NCBI GenBank assembly: GCA_021733665.1
Contig: JAHREI010000007.1
Location: 1 to 64,000 of the forward strand
Source: Bacillus subtilis
Lineage (GTDB): Bacteria; Pseudomonadota; Alphaproteobacteria; Rhizobiales; Rhizobiaceae
Length of the DNA: 64,000 nucleotides
Direction: 5' to 3'
Below are positions 24,380 to 33,388 of the stretch, one piece after another. Within the stretch, counting starts at the first letter, position 1; every line of letters begins with the position of its first letter. The translations under genes and the position numbers were made by a program. The notes beneath the pieces were generated by a model that was not told the origin of the DNA, did no database searches, and saw nothing but the letters and a program-made list of their open reading frames with translations.

Positions 24380-25699
24380 ATGCTTATTTTCGGAGAACCC
24401 AGATTATCAATATGTAACAAGATAAAAATGACAGGCTGTGCTTTGGCGCTTTGGTCTGTTGCTATGGCTGCACAGGCGCATGCTCAGGCACCGGATGTGG
24501 TGGCTGATACCGGTGACACCGCATGGATGTTGACATCCACATTGCTGGTTTTGCTGATGACGATACCGGGCGTGGCGCTGTTCTATGGCGGTATGGTGCG
24601 CGGTAAAAATGTGCTGGCAACCACAATGCAGAGCTTTGCCATTGCCTGTCTTGCATCGGTACTCTGGATGGTTGCAGGCTATTCGCTGGCTTTCAGTGAT
24701 GGCGGTTCTGCCAATGCTTTTATCGGCGGATTATCGAAAGCGTTCTTTGCCGGTGTAACACCTGCCTCGCTCACGGGTACAATCCCTGAATATGTGTTTA
24801 TCACCTTTCAGATGACTTTTGCGATCATCACGCCTGCGCTGATTGCCGGTGCATTTGCCGAGCGCATGAAATTCTCTGCCCTGCTGGTTTTCACCATTTT
24901 ATGGCTGTTTATTGTCTATGTGCCTGTGGCGCATTGGGTATGGGGCGGCGGCTTTCTCGGTGGTGACGGCGTATTGGATTTTGCCGGCGGTACGGTCGTG
25001 CATATCAATTCCGGTATTGCCGGTCTGGTGGTAGCGCTGATGCTGGGTAAGCGTGACGGTTATGGACAGGTGAATATGGCACCGCATAATCTGGTTTATT
25101 CGCTGATTGGTGCATCACTGCTCTGGGTTGGCTGGTTCGGTTTCAATGCGGGTTCTGCCGGTGGTGCCAATAGTATCGCTGCCGTGGCTATGGTGAATAC
25201 GCAGGTCGCTGCTGCGGCGGCTGCACTGAGCTGGATGGTGGTGGAATGGCTGATCAACAAGCGTCCGAGTGTACTGGGGATTATCTCCGGTGCTGTGGCA
25301 GGGCTGGTAGGTATTACACCCGCAGCAGGCTTCGTTAATCCGTCAGGTGCGCTGATGATTGGTATGGCATCGGGTGCAGGTTGTTATTTTGCGGCCGTGA
25401 AACTCAAGCACTGGCTTGGCTATGACGATAGTCTGGATGCGTTTGGTGTGCATGGTGTCGGCGGTATTATCGGTGCATTGCTGACCGGCCTGTTTGCTGA
25501 TGCTGCGATCAATCCGCTCTCAGAAGGTGCAACAGTTCTCAAGCAACTTTATGGTGTACTGGTGACCATGCTTTACACGGCGCTGATGACGGCCCTGATT
25601 GTTGTTGCCATCAGAATATTCATGGGGCTGCGCGTATCTAAAGCCACAGAAATTGAAGGGCTTGATATCAATCTGCACGGCGAGACCGTGCATTCATAA
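24380..25699 (+). CDS. amtB: Ammonium transporter (Amt family)
   Basis: About 439 residues with a signal-like N-terminus (ALALWSVAMAAQAHA) and eleven membrane segments. The conduction-pore histidines are in GGTVVHINSGIAGLVVAL and LDAFGVHGVGGIIGALLTG; LFYGGMVRGKNVL and TFAIITPALIAGAFAERMKF are family hallmarks. GGGAGA precedes the ATG at 24380; an in-frame TTG lies directly before it. A sigma-54 promoter drives it, so it should be induced by nitrogen starvation. The usual partner glnK (PII) is not present immediately upstream; the 280-bp gap holds only the promoter. Confidence 0.96.
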   Translation: MLIFGEPRLSICNKIKMTGCALALWSVAMAAQAHAQAPDVVADTGDTAWMLTSTLLVLLMTIPGVALFYGGMVRGKNVLATTMQSFAIACLASVLWMVAGYSLAFSDGGSANAFIGGLSKAFFAGVTPASLTGTIPEYVFITFQMTFAIITPALIAGAFAERMKFSALLVFTILWLFIVYVPVAHWVWGGGFLGGDGVLDFAGGTVVHINSGIAGLVVALMLGKRDGYGQVNMAPHNLVYSLIGASLLWVGWFGFNAGSAGGANSIAAVAMVNTQVAAAAAALSWMVVEWLINKRPSVLGIISGAVAGLVGITPAAGFVNPSGALMIGMASGAGCYFAAVKLKHWLGYDDSLDAFGVHGVGGIIGALLTGLFADAAINPLSEGATVLKQLYGVLVTMLYTALMTALIVVAIRIFMGLRVSKATEIEGLDINLHGETVHS

Positions 25700-25725
25700 A
25701 AACAAGTACAGCCGCCGAGGGGCTG

Positions 25726-25785
25726 CCGCGTAACCGGCTCTGTCAGATCATCCGCAGAAGATGACAACAGAAACCGGTTACGCGG
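25726..25785. terminator. Long hairpin between convergent amtB and prfC
   Basis: CCGCGTAACCGG (25726-25737) and CCGGTTACGCGG (25774-25785) are perfect 12-bp complements, and the intervening 36 nt can pair further around GATCATC/GATGA. A T-rich stretch follows on the plus strand (25790-25800). Probable terminator for amtB. Confidence 0.7.
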
Positions 25786-25792
25786 AACTAAT

Positions 25793-27382
25793 TTATTTTT
25801 TGATGTCGCGAACCTGATAATCTTTGATCGCGGCAAATTTGATGGCTTTCCAGCGTTCTGCTTCATAGTTCAGCGAGAAAGCATTCGGTGTCAGATAGAC
25901 CGGATCATTATCCAAATCATGGGCAATATCAGCACGATGGGTTGTGATGAAGCGGTTCAGTTCTGCCGGATCATCGGACGAAATCCAGCGGCACAGGCTG
26001 AAACGCGACATTTCAAAGCCAACCGGCAGTGAATATTCGATCTTGAGACGCTCGGTCAGAACGTCGATCTGCAGCGCACCAACCACACCGACAATTGCCG
26101 GAGAGCCGTCATCCGGCAGGAACAACTGTACCACGCCTTCTTCAGCCATTTGCTGCAGCGCTTCGCGCAACTTCTTGGCCTTCATCGCATCGTCAAGACG
26201 AACGCGGCGCAGGATTTCCGGTGCGAAGTTCGGTACGCCACGGAACAGCAGGTCTTCACCCTCTGTCAGCGTGTCACCGATACGCAAAGTACCATGGTTC
26301 GGAATACCAACCACGTCACCGGCAAAAGCCTCATCGGCGATCTGGCGCGAGCGGGCAAAGAAGAATTGCGGCGCGGAAAGGCTCATTGGTTTGCCGGTAC
26401 GTACCAGCTTGGCTTTCATGCCGCGGGACAGTTTGCCGGAGCAAACGCGCAGGAAGGCAATACGGTCACGATGGTTCGGGTCCATATTCGCCTGAATTTT
26501 GAACACGAAGCCGGTCATTTTTTCTTCGTCAGCTTCGACGCGGCGGATATCGGCTTCCTGTGCACGCGGACTTGGGCCGAAATCACAGAATGCTTCAATC
26601 AGATCGCGGACACCGAATTTTTTCAGCGCGGAGCCGAAATAGACCGGCGTCAGGTGACCTTCACGGAAAGATTGCAGGTCAAACTCACGGCAGACGCCGC
26701 GCGCCATTTCCACGCTTTCAATGAAGTTTTCACGCTCATTTTCCGGCAGCAGGCCGGCAGCCAGCGTATCGTCAGGGCCACTGACCGGTGTCGGCTGCTC
26801 TTCGGTATCCTGACGGCGGATAGTGTTGTTGTGCAGATCATAGGTACCGGCAAAGCTTTTGCCGGAGCCGATCGGCCATGTGATCGGTGCAGTGTCCAGC
26901 GCCAGCTTTTCTTCGATCTCGTCGAGAATTTCAAACGGGTCGCGGGCTTCACGGTCCATCTTGTTGATGAAGGTGACAATCGGAATGTCACGCATACGGC
27001 AGACTTCAAACAGTTTCAGCGTACGCGGTTCGATACCTTTGGCAGCGTCGATCACCATAACGGCACTGTCAACGGCTGTCAGCGTGCGATAGGTGTCATC
27101 GGCAAAGTCTTCGTGACCCGGTGTATCCAGCAGGTTGAAGATGCAATCTTTATATTCAAAGGTCATTACCGAGGTGACAACGGAAATACCGCGGTCGCGT
27201 TCGATATTCATCCAGTCGGAACGGGTCTGGATGCGGTCTTTTTTGGCCTTAACTTCACCGGCAAGCTGAATAGCACCACCGAAAAGCAGCAGCTTTTCAG
27301 TCAGTGTGGTTTTACCGGCGTCCGGATGCGCAATAATCGCGAATGTGCGACGATGCGAGGCGGGAGTAGTTTGTTCAGGCAT
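25793..27382 (-). CDS. prfC: Peptide chain release factor 3
   Basis: 529 residues from the ATG at 27382 (MPEQTTPASHRRTFAIIAHP), the same length as E. coli RF3; the frame is open 26 codons further without support. A translational GTPase that removes RF1/RF2 after peptide release. GTP-binding motifs: AHPDAGKTTLTEKLL (G1), DRGISVVTSVMTF (G2), LLDTPGHEDFADDTYR (G3) and FINKMDREARD (G4). The RF3-specific C-terminal domain is complete. It converges with amtB. A 415-codon open frame on the opposite strand is a shadow. Confidence 0.97.
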   Translation of the reverse strand: MPEQTTPASHRRTFAIIAHPDAGKTTLTEKLLLFGGAIQLAGEVKAKKDRIQTRSDWMNIERDRGISVVTSVMTFEYKDCIFNLLDTPGHEDFADDTYRTLTAVDSAVMVIDAAKGIEPRTLKLFEVCRMRDIPIVTFINKMDREARDPFEILDEIEEKLALDTAPITWPIGSGKSFAGTYDLHNNTIRRQDTEEQPTPVSGPDDTLAAGLLPENERENFIESVEMARGVCREFDLQSFREGHLTPVYFGSALKKFGVRDLIEAFCDFGPSPRAQEADIRRVEADEEKMTGFVFKIQANMDPNHRDRIAFLRVCSGKLSRGMKAKLVRTGKPMSLSAPQFFFARSRQIADEAFAGDVVGIPNHGTLRIGDTLTEGEDLLFRGVPNFAPEILRRVRLDDAMKAKKLREALQQMAEEGVVQLFLPDDGSPAIVGVVGALQIDVLTERLKIEYSLPVGFEMSRFSLCRWISSDDPAELNRFITTHRADIAHDLDNDPVYLTPNAFSLNYEAERWKAIKFAAIKDYQVRDIKK

Positions 27383-27458
27383 AAAGAGCTCGGATAATAT
27401 AAAATTGGACAGGTGGTGCCTTCTAGCAGCATCACAGCAGTTCGTCGACCTGAAATGC

Positions 27459-27500
27459 AAAAGGGCGTTTTCTGTCGTTTAAAACAGAAAACGCCCTTTT
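27459..27500 (-). terminator. Intrinsic terminator downstream of the HdeD-like gene
   Basis: AAAAGGGCGTTTTCTGT (27459-27475) and ACAGAAAACGCCCTTTT (27484-27500) form a 17-bp perfect stem with an 8-nt loop and a T-run on the minus strand. It follows the HdeD-like stop codon and insulates prfC. Confidence 0.9.
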
Positions 27501-27515
27501 TAGACAGTCGGCTTA

Positions 27516-28085
27516 TTAGCCGCGCATGGTTTTGAGGCCAAAGCCCAGAACGATCAGTGCCCAGCCCTGGAAAACCAGATCGATAGCAAGGAACATGCCG
27601 AGGATCCACAGGCTGTTCACCGGCCAGCCGATGGCAATAACAACACCGGCCAGAGCAGTGATCAGACCGCCGACAAACATCCAGCCCCAGCCTTTAACGC
27701 TGCGGCTCTGGAAAGCGACCCACATACGGAATACGCCGGAGCCGAGAAGAGCGGCGGCGATGAAGATTGTGAAGATGCTGGAAGCAAGTAGCGGATTGAG
27801 GAATGTCAGAACACCGGCTGCTGCATAAAGCGCACCGCTGAGCATCCAGAAGAAGAAGCTTTTCCATGTCTGTACACTGAAAGCCTGAATGATCTGAACA
27901 ATACCGGCAATCAGGATGGTAATACCGACATAATAAACGGAAGCAACGGTTGCAAAAAGCAGATTACCGAAAGCAATGCCGCCGAGCATCAGCATGAGAA
28001 TACCCAGAACAATGAACCAGCCCCATTTATTGGTCAGAGAGCTGATGGCTTGTGCAGGGGTTTGAATACCTGATGATAAAGACAT
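27516..28085 (-). CDS. HdeD-family (DUF308) membrane protein
   Basis: 189 residues with six hydrophobic segments in three hairpins: WGWFIVLGILMLMLGGIAFG, VYYVGITILIAGIVQIIQAF, SFFFWMLSGALYAAAGVLTF, SIFTIFIAAALLGSGVFRMW, WGWMFVGGLITALAGVVIAI and LGMFLAIDLVFQGWALIVLG. This repeated pattern is the HdeD/DUF308 architecture. In E. coli HdeD takes part in acid resistance at high cell density; the role here is inferred from family only. It has its own terminator. The 264-bp gap to cls (28086-28349) is AT-rich and shows no other gene. Confidence 0.87.
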   Translation of the reverse strand: MSLSSGIQTPAQAISSLTNKWGWFIVLGILMLMLGGIAFGNLLFATVASVYYVGITILIAGIVQIIQAFSVQTWKSFFFWMLSGALYAAAGVLTFLNPLLASSIFTIFIAAALLGSGVFRMWVAFQSRSVKGWGWMFVGGLITALAGVVIAIGWPVNSLWILGMFLAIDLVFQGWALIVLGFGLKTMRG

Positions 28086-28349
28086 GTTTGTTATCCTGTT
28101 GGTAATGTAATGTTCTTAAATTAATATTCAATCATATTGAAAATATTACAATTATCAAATGATTATAACGTGATCTTTATTGAGAGGGATCAAAAGAATT
28201 AACCGCATGTGCTTAAAATTATTATCTGAAAATATGTTGTATTCTGTCATGTTTTATATTGTGCAGGAAACGGCTGAATGAATAGGATGCGACGACAGAT
28301 GGCGGAAATTCTTTTGCCAAAGCCTCATGATTGCTGATAATTTGCGCGC

Positions 28350-29822
28350 ATGTTTGACACGCTGATTTCATACTGGCCGGTCTACTGGCCGCATATCGTG
28401 CTCGGATCGTCGCTGATTATCGGCGCGGTTGCAGCTATTCACGCCACCATGACCAAAGAAGAGGTGCGTTCAGCACTGGGCTGGGTCGGCGTTATCATGC
28501 TTTCCCCGTTTATCGGGGCGCTGGTCTATGCCATTGCGGGTGTCAACCGCATGCGGCGGTCTTCGCTGACCGTTCAGCGTGATGGTATGACCGATATCGA
28601 GCTTTATCATCTGTCGCATTATGATGCTTCACCGGATCAGGTACGCGATGTCAGCGGTAATAATTTTATTGCCATGAAACGGCTGGGTGATGTTGTCAGT
28701 CGTTGTAATCTGACCTCGGGTAACAGTATCGAAGTTCTGCAAAGCGGCGATATTGCCTATGCCGCAATGCTGGAAGCGATTGGTCAGGCCAAACGCAGTA
28801 TTCTGCTGGAAACCTATATTTTTGATAATGACGAGATCGGTAAGAAATTTGCCGATGCTCTTGGCAAGGCGGTCATTCGTGGTGTGGAAGTGCGGGTACT
28901 GGTCGATGCGGTTGGTGCACGATATTCAACGCCGAGCATCGTCGGGTTGTTGCGTTCCAAAACTGTACGGGCGGAAGTCTTTAACGGCCAGCTGATTATG
29001 GGCTTGCGCCTGCCTTATGCGAATTTGCGTACTCACCGTAAAATCCTGATTATTGATGGTGAAATTGCTTTTACCGGCGGCATGAATATCCGCGCTGGAT
29101 TTACAAAAGAATTTGCGCAGGATCATGCGGCGCAGGATACACATTTCCGCCTGACAGGGCCGGTTGTGACCGATATTTTCAATACCGCATCCGAAGACTG
29201 GCGCTTCACGACGGATGAGCACCTGAGTGGTTCTGCATGGGCGGTAACACCGCCTGCATTCCATTCGGGGGAGGGGCTGCTGGTCCGTGCTGTGCCGTCT
29301 GGGCCGGATAAGAGCCTTGAAACCAATCATAAAATCATGATGGGCGCTTTTTCCGTGGCGGAGAAGCATATCCGCATTATGACGCCGTATTTGCTGCCGG
29401 ATCGTGAATTGGTCAGTGCGCTGGTAACAGCTGCACGGCGCGGTGTAATTGTCGATATTGTGGTGCCTGCGCAGAATAATCTGGTGCTGGTTGATATGGC
29501 AATGACGGCGCAATTTGATCAGTTGCTCAAAGACGGCTGTCGTATCTGGCGGGCAAAAGGTGCTTTCAATCATTCAAAACTGATGAGTGTGGATGATGTC
29601 TGGTCTTATGTCGGTTCCAGCAATCTTGACCCGCGTTCTTTGCGGCTGAACTTCGAGATTGATCTTGAAGTCTATGATGCTAAAACGGCTGCGGCTCTTT
29701 CCAGGCGCATTGATCAATATGTGGCGACCGGCACAAGCGTCAAACTGGCCGAGTTGAAAAAGCGGCCGTTTTCCCGCCGCCTGCTAGAGCGAATTGTCTG
29801 GCTTGGGTCGCCTTATCTGTAA
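28350..29822 (+). CDS. cls: Cardiolipin synthase (phospholipase D superfamily)
   Basis: 490 residues. It condenses two phosphatidylglycerols to cardiolipin at the inner membrane. Two N-terminal membrane segments (VYWPHIVLGSSLIIGAVAAI; WVGVIMLSPFIGALVYAIAG) are followed by two PLD domains with HKD motifs: HRKILIIDGEIAFTGGMN (about residue 226) and FNHSKLMSVDDVWSYVGSSN (about 408). LRLNFEIDLEVYD and the C-terminal hydrophobic end also fit ClsA-type enzymes. Its end overlaps the convergent nuclease-like gene by 10 bp, with no terminator between. Confidence 0.95.
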   Translation: MFDTLISYWPVYWPHIVLGSSLIIGAVAAIHATMTKEEVRSALGWVGVIMLSPFIGALVYAIAGVNRMRRSSLTVQRDGMTDIELYHLSHYDASPDQVRDVSGNNFIAMKRLGDVVSRCNLTSGNSIEVLQSGDIAYAAMLEAIGQAKRSILLETYIFDNDEIGKKFADALGKAVIRGVEVRVLVDAVGARYSTPSIVGLLRSKTVRAEVFNGQLIMGLRLPYANLRTHRKILIIDGEIAFTGGMNIRAGFTKEFAQDHAAQDTHFRLTGPVVTDIFNTASEDWRFTTDEHLSGSAWAVTPPAFHSGEGLLVRAVPSGPDKSLETNHKIMMGAFSVAEKHIRIMTPYLLPDRELVSALVTAARRGVIVDIVVPAQNNLVLVDMAMTAQFDQLLKDGCRIWRAKGAFNHSKLMSVDDVWSYVGSSNLDPRSLRLNFEIDLEVYDAKTAAALSRRIDQYVATGTSVKLAELKKRPFSRRLLERIVWLGSPYL

Positions 29823-30664
29823 GCGGAGAGCGGCTCGTCCTGTTCTGCTTCAGGGTTTTCCAGTGCCTTGAGATCAAGATGCGCTTTGATTGGCAGGTGA
29901 TCCGAGGCGAGGCGTGCCAGCGGCGTGTTGTGAACCTCTACGGAGGTCACCAGCTGCTGTGGACGGCTAAGGATACGGTCGAGTGCCAGAACAGGGAAGC
30001 GGGACGGAAAACTTGGTACTGCGCCTGCTGTCAGATTAAACACCGGTTGCAAGTTGGCCAGAGAAGAGCCTTTGCCGACGCGCCATTCATTGAGATCACC
30101 GATCAGAATCGTCGGGCGCTCATTATCCTCACGGATCATTGAGAGCAGAGTATTTGCCTGACGGGAACGGGAATGTTTCAGCAGACCGAAATGCGCGGCG
30201 ATAATACGTAATGGGCCGTCTTCCAGATCAATATCGGCAACGACTGCACCGCGTGGCTCAACACCCGGTAATTTCAGCTGATGGATGTCGCGCACCAGCC
30301 CCTGCCGGAACAGCAGGAGATTGCCATGCCAGCCATGGCCGTCCGGAGACATGGTTTGGATCGGCACAGGCACAAGGCCGCTGTCACGCTCAAGATTTTG
30401 CAGATTTAGCAGGCCCTTGCGTTCACCAAAACGCTTATCGGCTTCCTGAATGGCGATGATATCCGCATTGAGTTCGGAGATGACCTGAGCAGTGCGCTCG
30501 GGGTCAAATTTTTTATCGATGCCGATACATTTATGCACATTATAGGAGGCAATGACCGTGTCGCCGCTGGGATTATTATCTGCCAGGGGGCGGTAGCCGC
30601 GCCGGTTGCGTATCGCTTTCAGAACAGTTTGGGGAAGTTTCCTGTCATGCAATGTTTTACGCAA
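29813..30664 (-). CDS. Endonuclease/exonuclease/phosphatase-family protein
   Basis: About 283 residues. The EEP fold is shown by VIASYNVHKCIG (Asn near the start), IIAIQEADKRFGER (catalytic Glu), IIAAHFGLLKHSRSRQ, TILIGDLNEWR (Asp/Asn) and LASDHLPIKAHL (terminal Asp-His). Such proteins cleave nucleic acid or phospholipid phosphodiesters; specificity is unknown. The open frame reaches 30901 and would overlap the GGDEF gene, so I prefer the TTG at 30664, which has AAGGA 8 nt upstream; this start is tentative. It is downstream of the diguanylate cyclase gene and converges with cls. Confidence 0.8.
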   Translation of the reverse strand: MRKTLHDRKLPQTVLKAIRNRRGYRPLADNNPSGDTVIASYNVHKCIGIDKKFDPERTAQVISELNADIIAIQEADKRFGERKGLLNLQNLERDSGLVPVPIQTMSPDGHGWHGNLLLFRQGLVRDIHQLKLPGVEPRGAVVADIDLEDGPLRIIAAHFGLLKHSRSRQANTLLSMIREDNERPTILIGDLNEWRVGKGSSLANLQPVFNLTAGAVPSFPSRFPVLALDRILSRPQQLVTSVEVHNTPLARLASDHLPIKAHLDLKALENPEAEQDEPLSAYR

Positions 30665-30794
30665 GCGTCGTTTCCTTGTTGCAGCGGTCTGTATGCAGGT
30701 CTGAAACCTGACCGGTTGTGAAAAATACCGGTCGTAACTGTATATATAGGGTTTCGAAGGCTGCGGAGCAACATCAAGACAGATATTCGTGGTT

Positions 30795-31886
30795 TCAGAG
30801 CATCGACTTGTCGAAACGGACGGCACAATTGCGACCGCGTGCTTTGGCCATGTACAGCGCTTTATCGGCATGACGGGAGAGCTGTTCGCTGGTTGAGCCA
30901 TCTTCCGGTGTCAGTAATGTTCCGATACTGGCGGCGGAATAAACGTCGTGCCCGCTGATTTTAAAAGGCATCCGGAAAGCCTCAACCATACGGTCGGCGA
31001 TGGTTTGCAAATCCGCATCATTCTGCACTGCAGGGAGAATGACGCAAAATTCATCGCCGCCAATCCGCACAGGAATATCATCTGCACCAAGGACGGAACG
31101 TATTCTCTCTGCGGCTTGTTTTAGCAGGCGGTCACCGGCGGGGTGTCCATAAGTGTCGTTGATGGTTTTGAAGTTATCCATATCGAGCAGTAGAATACCG
31201 GCCGATTGCTTGTTTTCGGTATGCTGGCGCAAAAACGGTGCGACATGCTCTTTCAGGGCGCGGCGGTTATAAAGTTGCGTCAAAGGATCGGTGAGCGCGT
31301 TTTTCCTCAGCGTGACTTTATCACTTTGCAACATAGTATTTTTGCGTTGCAGGCTGAGCAGAGCGCTGGCCAGCTGAGCAAAGCTGCGCATTTCGGCGCA
31401 TTGATGAGAGTCGAAGTCGCGTGGCTTGGTGTCGATGACACAAAGCGCACCCAGTGTCAGACCTTCGTCAATCGCCAGCGGGAAACCGGCATAAAAACGG
31501 AAGCCCGGTTCACCGGTGACATAGTCCTGCTGACGGAAAGCCGGATGAAGCCGCATATCCGGTACAATTAATGGCTGACCGGAAAAGACGACATGGGTGC
31601 AGCCGGATTTTTCACGCGGGCAGTCTTCGGCCTTGAGACCCGAAGTAGCGGCAATGCGCTGCCAGTCTTCATCGATAATTGTGACGGAACAGGACACTGC
31701 CTGAAAAATATTCTGAACCAGTGTTGTCAGTATATTCAGCTCATCCGAAATAGTCAGATCTGACGGTAGCAGGCTACGAACGGAGACGAGACGTTCAGCT
31801 TCATTGGCAGGAATTGCAAACGGATGAGGTGTTTTCTGAATATTCAAGATATGTTCCAGATTTCTGCTGAAAGAGAAAGGTGGCAT
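30795..31886 (-). CDS. Diguanylate cyclase with GAF sensor domain
   Basis: 363 residues. An N-terminal GAF domain (about residues 40-185: SCSVTIIDEDWQRIAATSGL; FYAGFPLAIDEGLTLGALCV) is joined by a helical linker to a GGDEF domain (about 200-360). The active-site loop is RIGGDEFCVIL, with the substrate-binding DPLTQLYNRRAL and MDNFKTINDTYGHPAGD, so c-di-GMP synthesis is expected. The inhibitory I-site RxxD is not conserved: the four residues at that place read GADD. No signal peptide or membrane segment, so it is cytoplasmic. The BdcA-like protein elsewhere in the window belongs to a family linked to c-di-GMP binding. Confidence 0.92.
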   Translation of the reverse strand: MPPFSFSRNLEHILNIQKTPHPFAIPANEAERLVSVRSLLPSDLTISDELNILTTLVQNIFQAVSCSVTIIDEDWQRIAATSGLKAEDCPREKSGCTHVVFSGQPLIVPDMRLHPAFRQQDYVTGEPGFRFYAGFPLAIDEGLTLGALCVIDTKPRDFDSHQCAEMRSFAQLASALLSLQRKNTMLQSDKVTLRKNALTDPLTQLYNRRALKEHVAPFLRQHTENKQSAGILLLDMDNFKTINDTYGHPAGDRLLKQAAERIRSVLGADDIPVRIGGDEFCVILPAVQNDADLQTIADRMVEAFRMPFKISGHDVYSAASIGTLLTPEDGSTSEQLSRHADKALYMAKARGRNCAVRFDKSML

Positions 31887-32037
31887 GCCGGAAAACGCAG
31901 GAACAGGTTCCTTGCAGAACGTTCTCCATGGTAGTTTTCAGATTATCCTCTAATATTAAACTGCTCTTTCTTAAAAGAAAATCCAATAATCAGGATTGCG
32001 CTGACATATTCTTGAATATGATGGTTTGTATATACGC

Positions 32038-32250
32038 TTATTCTTCAGTCAGCATCAGGCCGTCAAACACATCGAGCAGAGCATCTGAAATGGCTGAGCC
32101 GAGTTCAGATGCAGTTTTAGCCAGTTCTGCTTCGTTCATATCACGTGCAGCCATCGCCAGTGCCGCACCTTGTTGGGTAACGATTTCCTGAGCGCGTTGA
32201 ATAGCCCAGAGTGCAAATTCACTGCGATTATCAATAGCAACGGTGTCCAT
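32038..32250 (-). CDS. Small helical protein of unknown function
   Basis: 70 residues, MDTVAIDNRSEFALWAIQRA onward, predicted largely alpha-helical, acidic, ending in FDGLMLTEE. The ATG at 32250 is chosen because AGGA lies 7 nt upstream; two earlier in-frame ATGs have no such site. No family was recognised and there is no signal peptide. It is followed toward 31887 by about 150 bp with no gene, and precedes the tRNA-Leu terminator on the same strand. Confidence 0.6.
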   Translation of the reverse strand: MDTVAIDNRSEFALWAIQRAQEIVTQQGAALAMAARDMNEAELAKTASELGSAISDALLDVFDGLMLTEE

Positions 32251-32310
32251 GCGCATGTCCTGAAAATGAAGAAAGGAAGGATACTTTAATGTAAGCAAAC
32301 TGAAGATACA

Positions 32311-32338
32311 AAAAAACCCGCTTGCGCGGGTGTTTTTG
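32311..32338 (-). terminator. Intrinsic terminator downstream of tRNA-Leu
   Basis: ACCCGC (32316-32321), loop TTGC, GCGGGT (32326-32331), flanked by A-run and T-run on the two sides, giving a proper U-tract on the minus strand after the tRNA gene. Confidence 0.8.
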
Positions 32339-32366
32339 TTAAAGACCTTGGTAGTCAGTCTTTATA

Positions 32367-32453
32367 TGGTGCCCAGAAGAGGACTCGAACCTCCACGCCC
32401 TTGCGAGCGCCAGCACCTGAAGCTGGTGCGTCTACCAATTCCGCCATCTGGGC
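32367..32453 (-). tRNA. tRNA-Leu (anticodon CAG)
   Basis: 87 nt with encoded CCA (complement of 32367-32369). The acceptor arm GCCCAGA pairs with TCTGGGC. The anticodon stem CCAGC/GCTGG encloses TTCAGGT, giving anticodon CAG for CUG codons. The long variable arm (GGCGCTCGCAAGGGCG region) is that of a class II leucine tRNA, and the T-loop TTCGAGT is regular. Confidence 0.95.
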
Positions 32454-32620
32454 GTTGAGTGACCGTTTAAAGGGCGGAGTGATTCATGTCAACGGCATTT
32501 TATCGAAAATTGCAGAAAATTTGTATTTTTTTGAAGTTTTTTGTTTTTTCGTCTCAAGATGGAAAATAAAATCATTTCAACAGCTTAAGCGTGTGTTGTT
32601 TTCCACATGAAGCAAAGAAA

Positions 32621-32650
32621 AAAGCCGGATACAGAGATGTATCCGGCTTT
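32621..32650 (-). terminator. Intrinsic terminator downstream of gpmA
   Basis: AAAGCCGGATAC (32621-32632) and GTATCCGGCTTT (32639-32650) form a 12-bp perfect stem with loop AGAGAT, then a T-rich run on the minus strand. Nearly the same sequence is used again at 48578-48606. The gpmA stop region can also fold (CTGACTGC/GCAGTCAG at 32663-32687). Confidence 0.88.
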
Positions 32651-32675
32651 GAAGCAGTGCAGCTGACTGCTTAAA

Positions 32676-33296
32676 TTATGCAGTCAGAACTTTTTTCGAT
32701 GCAATTGTGCTGTCTGCATTGAGCTCATAGACAATCGGCACGCCGGTATTCAGTTCCTGAGCGATGATTTCGTCGCTGGTCAGACCTTCGAGCGCCATAA
32801 TCAGTGCGCGCAGCGAGTTGCCGTGAGCGGCAACCAGAACTTTTTCACCACGCAATACATGCGGCTGAATGGTGTGCAGGTAGTACGGCCATACGCGTGC
32901 GCCGGTATCGCGCAGGCTTTCACCGCCCGGAGGTGGCACGTCGTAAGAACGGCGCCAGATATGAACCTGTTCTTCACCCCATTTGGCACGGGCGTCATCT
33001 TTGTTAAGCCCTGAGAGATCCCCATAGTCGCGTTCATTCAAGGCTACATTACGGATGGTCTGCAGGTCGGACTGGCCAAGCTGGTCAAGAATATGCTGGC
33101 AGGTAATCTGCGCGCGGGAGAGGTCTGATGTATAGGCAATGTCAAACTGCAGGCCAGCGTCTTTCAGGCGCTGACCTGCCGCTTTGGCTTCTGCATGGCC
33201 CTGTTCGGTGAGCGACGGATCACGCCAGCCGGTAAACAGGTTTTTGAGATTCCATTCGCTTTGACCATGACGGACAAGAACAAGGGTACGGGACAT
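32676..33296 (-). CDS. gpmA: 2,3-bisphosphoglycerate-dependent phosphoglycerate mutase
   Basis: 206 residues from the ATG at 33296 with GGAG 8 nt upstream. It interconverts 3- and 2-phosphoglycerate in glycolysis/gluconeogenesis. The phosphohistidine motif [20 protein letters not shown] is at the N-terminus, followed by [20 protein letters not shown] and the second histidine in [15 protein letters not shown]. The protein is about 40 residues shorter than E. coli GpmA, typical of the alphaproteobacterial form. It lies downstream of dapB and msbA on the same strand. Confidence 0.95.
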   Translation of the reverse strand: MSRTLVLVRHGQSEWNLKNLFTGWRDPSLTEQGHAEAKAAGQRLKDAGLQFDIAYTSDLSRAQITCQHILDQLGQSDLQTIRNVALNERDYGDLSGLNKDDARAKWGEEQVHIWRRSYDVPPPGGESLRDTGARVWPYYLHTIQPHVLRGEKVLVAAHGNSLRALIMALEGLTSDEIIAQELNTGVPIVYELNADSTIASKKVLTA

Positions 33297-33388
33297 GAGA
33301 TTATCTCCGGTTAGACACATCCTGAAAGGACTATGAAACGGTTATGAATAAGATCGTGGTTCAGTACAGGAAACAAATTTGAGAAGGT

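Noticed and set aside
26150-27397. 415-codon open frame on the plus strand
   Set aside because: It is exactly antisense to prfC, whose GTPase motifs are all intact; the antisense peptide shows no domain. Long shadows are common opposite codon-biased genes.
30665-30901. N-terminal extension of the endonuclease/phosphatase-like protein
   Set aside because: It would overlap the GGDEF gene by 107 bp and encodes no conserved sequence; the TTG at 30664 with AAGGA is a better start.
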